This document shows positions 48,264 through 52,139 of a stretch of 52,139 bases of DNA, piece by piece. Position 1 is the stretch's first letter. The number at the start of each line of letters is the position of its first letter. A program made the position numbers and the translations under genes. This DNA comes from a bacterium (lineage in GTDB: Bacteria > Chloroflexota > Dormibacteria > Aeolococcales > Aeolococcaceae), in NCBI GenBank assembly GCA_014874355.1, contig JACWAJ010000041.1, forward strand, positions 1 to 52,139. Reading direction: 5' to 3'. Below the pieces are notes generated by a model, which was given only the letters and a program-made list of their open reading frames with translations, searched no databases and had not been told where the DNA came from.

Positions 48264-49316
48264 GTGATGCCAGACCGGAATTACGCGACATTCTCTGAGA
48301 TCGCTATCATCCAACAGGGTTGGAATGATTCCCTGGCCGTGATCGCGCCTGACATCGAGGGTCTCGACACCGCCCTCGAAAACGGCTTCAACCGGCTGAG
48401 TGAACGCGGCGAACTCGACGAAGACCACCTCCTGGCATTGGTGGAATCCGCCGCCCACATGGCAGCGCAGGCCACCACGCCAGAAGTAGGTGAGGCCCTG
48501 CTGAAACGGCTGCGGCGCACCACCTACGAGTACCTCCTCGCCCTCGACGCCATACGCGAAGTGGCCAATCTGCGCGATGCCGGCGGCCCTGCCCCTGACA
48601 ACATCACCGTTGATCCCTCGTCGCTGCTCATCGGCGCCGAAGAAGTCGCCGAACTGTCCAGAACCACGCCTGTCGATTTGCCCGCAAACATCGACAGTGC
48701 AACATTCGAAATCGCACCCCGAATCGGCTTCCACCTCGAAGAGCCTCATGCGGCTCCACGGCCTGACGAGAGGCAAGACTCTGCCGGCGACATCTCAGCC
48801 ACAAGTATCGAGCCAGAGACGCTCGTCACAGGAATCGCATTGGTAGGTGCCGGTGACGCCCCCCCCACGCACAACACCGATGTCGACCTCTCTGCCGAAC
48901 GCCGGGAGCTCAATTCCCATCTCAAGAAGAAGCACTTCGATAAGGCGATCTCCCTGCTGTGGCGGCTGGCCAATGACGTCGGCGGACGCGCGGTCGCCGA
49001 ACTCGCGCTTGATGCCGGCGACCGCTGCCGTTCGCTGGGTAAGTACCCCTCTGCCACCAACTGCTACGTCACCGCGTCACGTGCCGACCCGATCTACGAG
49101 ATACCCTGGATCCGCCTTGCCGAGGTGTGCATCGAGGAGAACGACATCGATATCGCGGTCTCTTACCTGGAACGCGTGGCCCGCCTGACACGTCTACGTG
49201 GAGACACACAAGGCACGCTACGCACCTACCGCAAGATCGTCAGCATCGCCCCACACCGAGAGGACATCTTGGAGATTCTCGTCCGCGCCCAGAGCACGGG
49301 CCATATCAAGCCCTGA
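48264..49316 (+). CDS. Uncharacterised protein with C-terminal TPR-like repeats
   Basis: A 350-residue soluble protein I do not recognise. Residues 1-115 are helical and acidic; 115-215 are low-complexity Pro/Ala/Thr sequence and probably disordered. From about 220 to the end, paired helices such as KKKHFDKAISLLWRLANDVG, AELALDAGDRCRSLGKYPSA and DIDIAVSYLERVARLTRLRG look like tetratricopeptide repeats. It precedes the cpaB-tadB-tadC genes by 155 bp on the same strand, so a role in pilus assembly or its control is plausible. Start is GTG 48264 or ATG 48267. Confidence 0.6.
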   Translation: MMPDRNYATFSEIAIIQQGWNDSLAVIAPDIEGLDTALENGFNRLSERGELDEDHLLALVESAAHMAAQATTPEVGEALLKRLRRTTYEYLLALDAIREVANLRDAGGPAPDNITVDPSSLLIGAEEVAELSRTTPVDLPANIDSATFEIAPRIGFHLEEPHAAPRPDERQDSAGDISATSIEPETLVTGIALVGAGDAPPTHNTDVDLSAERRELNSHLKKKHFDKAISLLWRLANDVGGRAVAELALDAGDRCRSLGKYPSATNCYVTASRADPIYEIPWIRLAEVCIEENDIDIAVSYLERVARLTRLRGDTQGTLRTYRKIVSIAPHREDILEILVRAQSTGHIKP

Positions 49317-49395
49317 GCCGGTTCCCCGGCACTGCCGTCAGGGTGGCGCCCGCCAGACGATCAAACGCACCCCTGGCACAGTCTTCATATAACCA

Positions 49396-49407
49396 GACCT
49401 ATAGGTC
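49396..49407. promoter_or_regulatory. Palindromic operator candidate upstream of cpaB
   Basis: GACCTATAGGTC is a perfect 12-bp palindrome 64 bp before the cpaB start, in an A/T-richer stretch that also holds TATAAC and CATACT hexamers. It could bind a dimeric regulator controlling the cpaB-tadBC genes. Confidence 0.35.
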
Positions 49408-49471
49408 ATACTTTCCCCTACAACGATCGTCGCCTTGAAGTGAAACCTCATCTTTTAGGGGAGACAGGCCA

Positions 49472-50386
49472 GTGTCGATTTCGGGATCTCGACCCGTCAA
49501 CCGGAGAATCCTCTCCGTCGCCATCATCTTGGCGCTACTGGCATTTGGCGGCACGCTCTACATTCTGAAAGGAAGCGGAGGAGGATCCGTAACGAAAGTT
49601 CTCGTCGCCAAGAGCGACCTTCATGCGGGCACAAAACTATCCGCCGACTCGGTGCAGGTAGTCGACGCGTCAACGAGTTCGGTTCCGAACAACGCGTACG
49701 TTGACCCACGTCAGGTGGTCGACAAGACTCTGGCCATAGATGTGCCGCAGAACAGTCCGATGACACCGACGCAGTTCTTGACACCCGGTTCGGCCATCTC
49801 CAGAGTGGCCACTGGTGGTAGCAACCTAGACATCACGCCCGGCTACGTCACACTGACAATCCCGGCTGCCACTACGTTCACGCAGCCGCCCAACACACAG
49901 CCATTCACCCTTACGGGACTGAGCAGCGACCTCGTCAGCAACGGGTTCTTCATCCAACCCAACGACCACATCGACATCCTCGTGGCGATCCCGACTGCCA
50001 ATGGACCCGTGATCCGCTACGGGTTCCAGGACGTCCGCGTCCTGAAGGTGGGTGACAGCGGCACGGCCACCACAGCGGTTCCCACCACATACCTCATTGA
50101 ACTCCCAAGGTCTCAGGCTGAGGCAATGCTGCAGCTGGTCAACGTGACCTGCAACCCCGCCAGCCCGACTCCTTGCAACTCGCCAACGATCGTCAAGTAT
50201 GTACTGCGCCCCGCCTGCGAAGCCGGCGATCGCAACTACGCCACTGACGTTAAGACGCTCAAGGGCCAATGTGGCATCAACCCCTACCCCAACTACTTGC
50301 CCACAACCAATACTGAGATTCCGTCCGTGCAGGATCCGGGATCTTCGCCTCAAACAGCGATTCAGGGGCTGCTCCAAACTCCGTGA
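49472..50386 (+). CDS. cpaB: CpaB/RcpC-like Tad pilus assembly protein
   Basis: A 304-residue protein with one N-terminal membrane helix (about 13-31) and a periplasmic or outer part. A SAF domain begins VLVAKSDLHAGTKLSADSV at about 43-61, the mark of CpaB/RcpC proteins that work with the Tad secretin or outer pilus machine. The C-terminus has paired Cys residues and a Pro/Thr-rich end. GTG start with AGGGGAGA upstream. It heads a tight cpaB-tadB-tadC unit. Confidence 0.85.
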   Translation: MSISGSRPVNRRILSVAIILALLAFGGTLYILKGSGGGSVTKVLVAKSDLHAGTKLSADSVQVVDASTSSVPNNAYVDPRQVVDKTLAIDVPQNSPMTPTQFLTPGSAISRVATGGSNLDITPGYVTLTIPAATTFTQPPNTQPFTLTGLSSDLVSNGFFIQPNDHIDILVAIPTANGPVIRYGFQDVRVLKVGDSGTATTAVPTTYLIELPRSQAEAMLQLVNVTCNPASPTPCNSPTIVKYVLRPACEAGDRNYATDVKTLKGQCGINPYPNYLPTTNTEIPSVQDPGSSPQTAIQGLLQTP

Positions 50387-50432
50387 GCCCTGAGGGTGAT
50401 TGGATGAGCATTCACAACGCGGAGGCCCTGCG

Positions 50433-51419
50433 GTGAGCCCGTTGTCCCTAGTGGTGGCTGTGCTGGCCGCGGGGTCGATTTTCGCCTTCGTTGCCTTCTT
50501 CATGAGTGGTTCCAGCAGCTCCGAAGCAACACAACAACGGCTCAACCGCTACGCAGGAGACGTCATCAACGTAACCGGCTCTGGTGCCATTGACGAAGTC
50601 AAGGCACCGACAAACTTCCGCGACATCTTCGGCCGCCTCACCGGGGCGCTCAATCCACTCCTGGCACGGACATCTCGCACCAGTCGACTTGCCGACGAGC
50701 TGCAACGTGCCGATCTGCGTATCAAGTCGTCGGAGTGGCTACTTGCGGTGGTGTGTTTGGGACTCCTGCTGGGACTGGGCCTGTTACTGCGCTTTGGTAG
50801 TTCCGTGATGCTCGCCGTCGGACTGGTCGTCGTCTGGGTGGTCAGCCGCGTCTTCCTTCGCGTCCGCCAGCACCACCGCTTAAACGCATTCAATGGCCAG
50901 CTCGGAGACACCATCCTCCTCATCAGTAACTCGCTAAAGGCCGGCTACTCGTTTGGACAGGCAATGGCAACCGTGGGCAAAAGTGCCTCGGCACCCATCG
51001 GCACCGAATTCACCCGAGCGACCCGCGAGGTTCAACTCGGCATCACCGTCGACGATGCGCTTACCCATATGGTTGCACGCAACCAGTCGGAAGACCTCGA
51101 CCTACTCATAACCGCCGTGAAGATCCAACACGTTGTCGGTGGCAATCTCGCCGAGATCCTCGACACCATCGCGTTCACGATCCGCGAACGCGTCCGTATC
51201 CAAGGAGAGATCCGCACGCTCACGGCACAGGCCCGCATGTCGGGTTGGATCATCACGGGACTGCCCATTGCACTAGCGGCCTTTCTGAACGTCATTTCGC
51301 CCAGCTACTTTCAGCCCATGCTCACCCACAGCACCGGTCTGGCCGTTCTTGGAGTCGGCGTGGTCTCCCTGGGGATCGGGGTCTTCCTGATGCAGAAATT
51401 GGTAAAAATCGAGGTCTGA
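50433..51419 (+). CDS. tadB: TadB-like pilus inner-membrane platform protein
   Basis: A 328-residue member of the type II secretion F family. One N-terminal helix (about 3-25), a cytoplasmic region, two helices at about 100-145, and two more at the C-terminus are visible. The conserved F-domain sequences include LGDTILLISNSLKAGYSFGQ and HVVGGNLAEILDTIAFTIRE. GGAGG lies 7 nt before the GTG at 50433, which I prefer over a TTG at 50400. It pairs with TadC to form the platform on which CpaF acts. Confidence 0.92.
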   Translation: MSPLSLVVAVLAAGSIFAFVAFFMSGSSSSEATQQRLNRYAGDVINVTGSGAIDEVKAPTNFRDIFGRLTGALNPLLARTSRTSRLADELQRADLRIKSSEWLLAVVCLGLLLGLGLLLRFGSSVMLAVGLVVVWVVSRVFLRVRQHHRLNAFNGQLGDTILLISNSLKAGYSFGQAMATVGKSASAPIGTEFTRATREVQLGITVDDALTHMVARNQSEDLDLLITAVKIQHVVGGNLAEILDTIAFTIRERVRIQGEIRTLTAQARMSGWIITGLPIALAAFLNVISPSYFQPMLTHSTGLAVLGVGVVSLGIGVFLMQKLVKIEV

Positions 51420-51420
51420 C

Positions 51421-52139
51421 ATGAGTCCGCTCGCGTTTGTCGTAGCCCTCCTTGCGGCTGTGGCGGTCATGCTCGCCTTCCGCGCCCTGATGGGCCCTCA
51501 ACAACGGGGAACGGACCTGCTGGAGGCTCGCCTGGCGCAGTTCAGCGCGAGCGGTCGCACCATCACCAATCTCTCCGAGATCGAGATATCACTGCCTTTC
51601 TTCGAGCGAGCTATCCGGCCGATATTCGACAAGCTCGGAAAGCTCACGACAACGCGAATGCCGGCCCAGTCGCAGCAGGCGCTCCAAGATAAGCTCAACC
51701 TGGCCGGTCGACCTCTTGGCCTTACCGTCGGAGGTTTCCAGGCGCTTAGGATCATGTCGCTCGCCGTCTTTGCTGGCGGATTCTACGGCTTAGCCATCCT
51801 TCTGTCCCTACAGGGAACCCAAATGCTATTAGCCCTCATATTTGGTGCGGTTATTGGCATGTTGCTGCCGCTCTCGATGCTCTCCCGGGCAGCACGTAAG
51901 CGGGAAAAGGAGATAGCCCGCAGCCTGCCCTCCGCACTAGACCTGCTCACCATCAGCGTCGAAGCGGGCTTGGGCTTCGACGCCGCCATAGAACGGGTCA
52001 CCGACAAGTACAAGAACCCGCTCACGGCGGAGTTCAATCAATTCCTCAATGAGACCCACCTAGGCAGACCACGTTCCGAAGCGCTGGAGGACATGGGGCG
52101 ACGGACCCACTCCAAGCCCTTCAACACCTTCGTACAAGC
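51421..52139 (+). CDS. tadC: TadC-like pilus inner-membrane platform protein, C-terminus beyond the edge
   Basis: The open frame runs past the right edge, with 239 codons visible. It begins MSPLAFVVALLAAVAVMLAF, a membrane helix; two further helices lie near 110-155. The type II secretion F segment includes KEIARSLPSALDLLTISVEA and GLGFDAAIERV. ATG 51421 lies 1 bp after the tadB stop with GAGG upstream, so tadB and tadC are coupled. The remaining F domain and last helix should follow outside the window. Confidence 0.9.
   Translation, partial: MSPLAFVVALLAAVAVMLAFRALMGPQQRGTDLLEARLAQFSASGRTITNLSEIEISLPFFERAIRPIFDKLGKLTTTRMPAQSQQALQDKLNLAGRPLGLTVGGFQALRIMSLAVFAGGFYGLAILLSLQGTQMLLALIFGAVIGMLLPLSMLSRAARKREKEIARSLPSALDLLTISVEAGLGFDAAIERVTDKYKNPLTAEFNQFLNETHLGRPRSEALEDMGRRTHSKPFNTFVQ

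Overview
Organism. The window is about 60% GC, uses ATG, GTG and TTG starts, and has densely packed genes. No rRNA or tRNA gene, insertion sequence, prophage or CRISPR array was seen. It holds a core ribosomal/transcription locus followed by a Tad/Flp-type pilus locus with signalling genes. A zinc-type S14, a long RpoC with an N-terminal coiled-coil insertion, an EF-G/EF-Tu str operon and CpaF/CpaB/TadB/TadC genes fit a high-GC Terrabacteria lineage such as Chloroflexota or a relative. That placement is inference, not proof.

Layout. Positions 1-1578 carry a truncated ComF-like gene, a DUF192 gene (both minus) and a cation diffusion facilitator (plus). From 24796 down to 1586 a nearly uninterrupted minus-strand run contains, in transcription order: rpsL, rpsG, fusA, tuf, rpsJ, rplC, rplD, rplW, rplB, rpsS, rplV, rpsC, rplP, rpmC, rpsQ, rplN, rplX, rplE, rpsN, rpsH, rplF, rplR, rpsE, rpmD, rplO, a possible 58-codon ORF, secY, adk, map, a structured spacer where infA usually lies, rpmJ, rpsM, rpsK, rpsD, rpoA, rplQ, truA, rplM, rpsI and two glycosyltransferases. 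Divergently, on the plus strand from 25154, come rplJ, rplL, rpoB and rpoC, preceded by an L10-type leader. The shared 357-bp interval carries a str promoter (minus strand) and the L10 leader (plus strand).

Positions 34345-41644 hold a HAD phosphatase, a NarL-type histidine kinase (both minus), two tandem paralogous multi-pass membrane proteins, and a histidine kinase/OmpR-type regulator pair (plus). From 41787 to the right edge is a pilus/surface-motility neighbourhood: a ParA/MinD-like ATPase, a divergent DUF4388-like protein, two convergent CpaF ATPases, a PAS-EAL cyclic-di-GMP protein split by a frameshift, a TPR-like protein of unknown function, CpaB, TadB and a TadC cut by the window edge.

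How it works together. The left two thirds make the ribosome, translation factors, translocon and RNA polymerase, coordinated by many 4-bp stop/start overlaps and a few leader RNAs. The right third probably builds a Tad pilus, with ParA-like localisation and cyclic-di-GMP input. The least expected elements are the promoter-plus-hairpins spacer between map and rpmJ, a perfect 24-bp inverted repeat filling the rplO-secY spacer, a natural Ser91 in S12, and the duplicated convergent cpaF genes.
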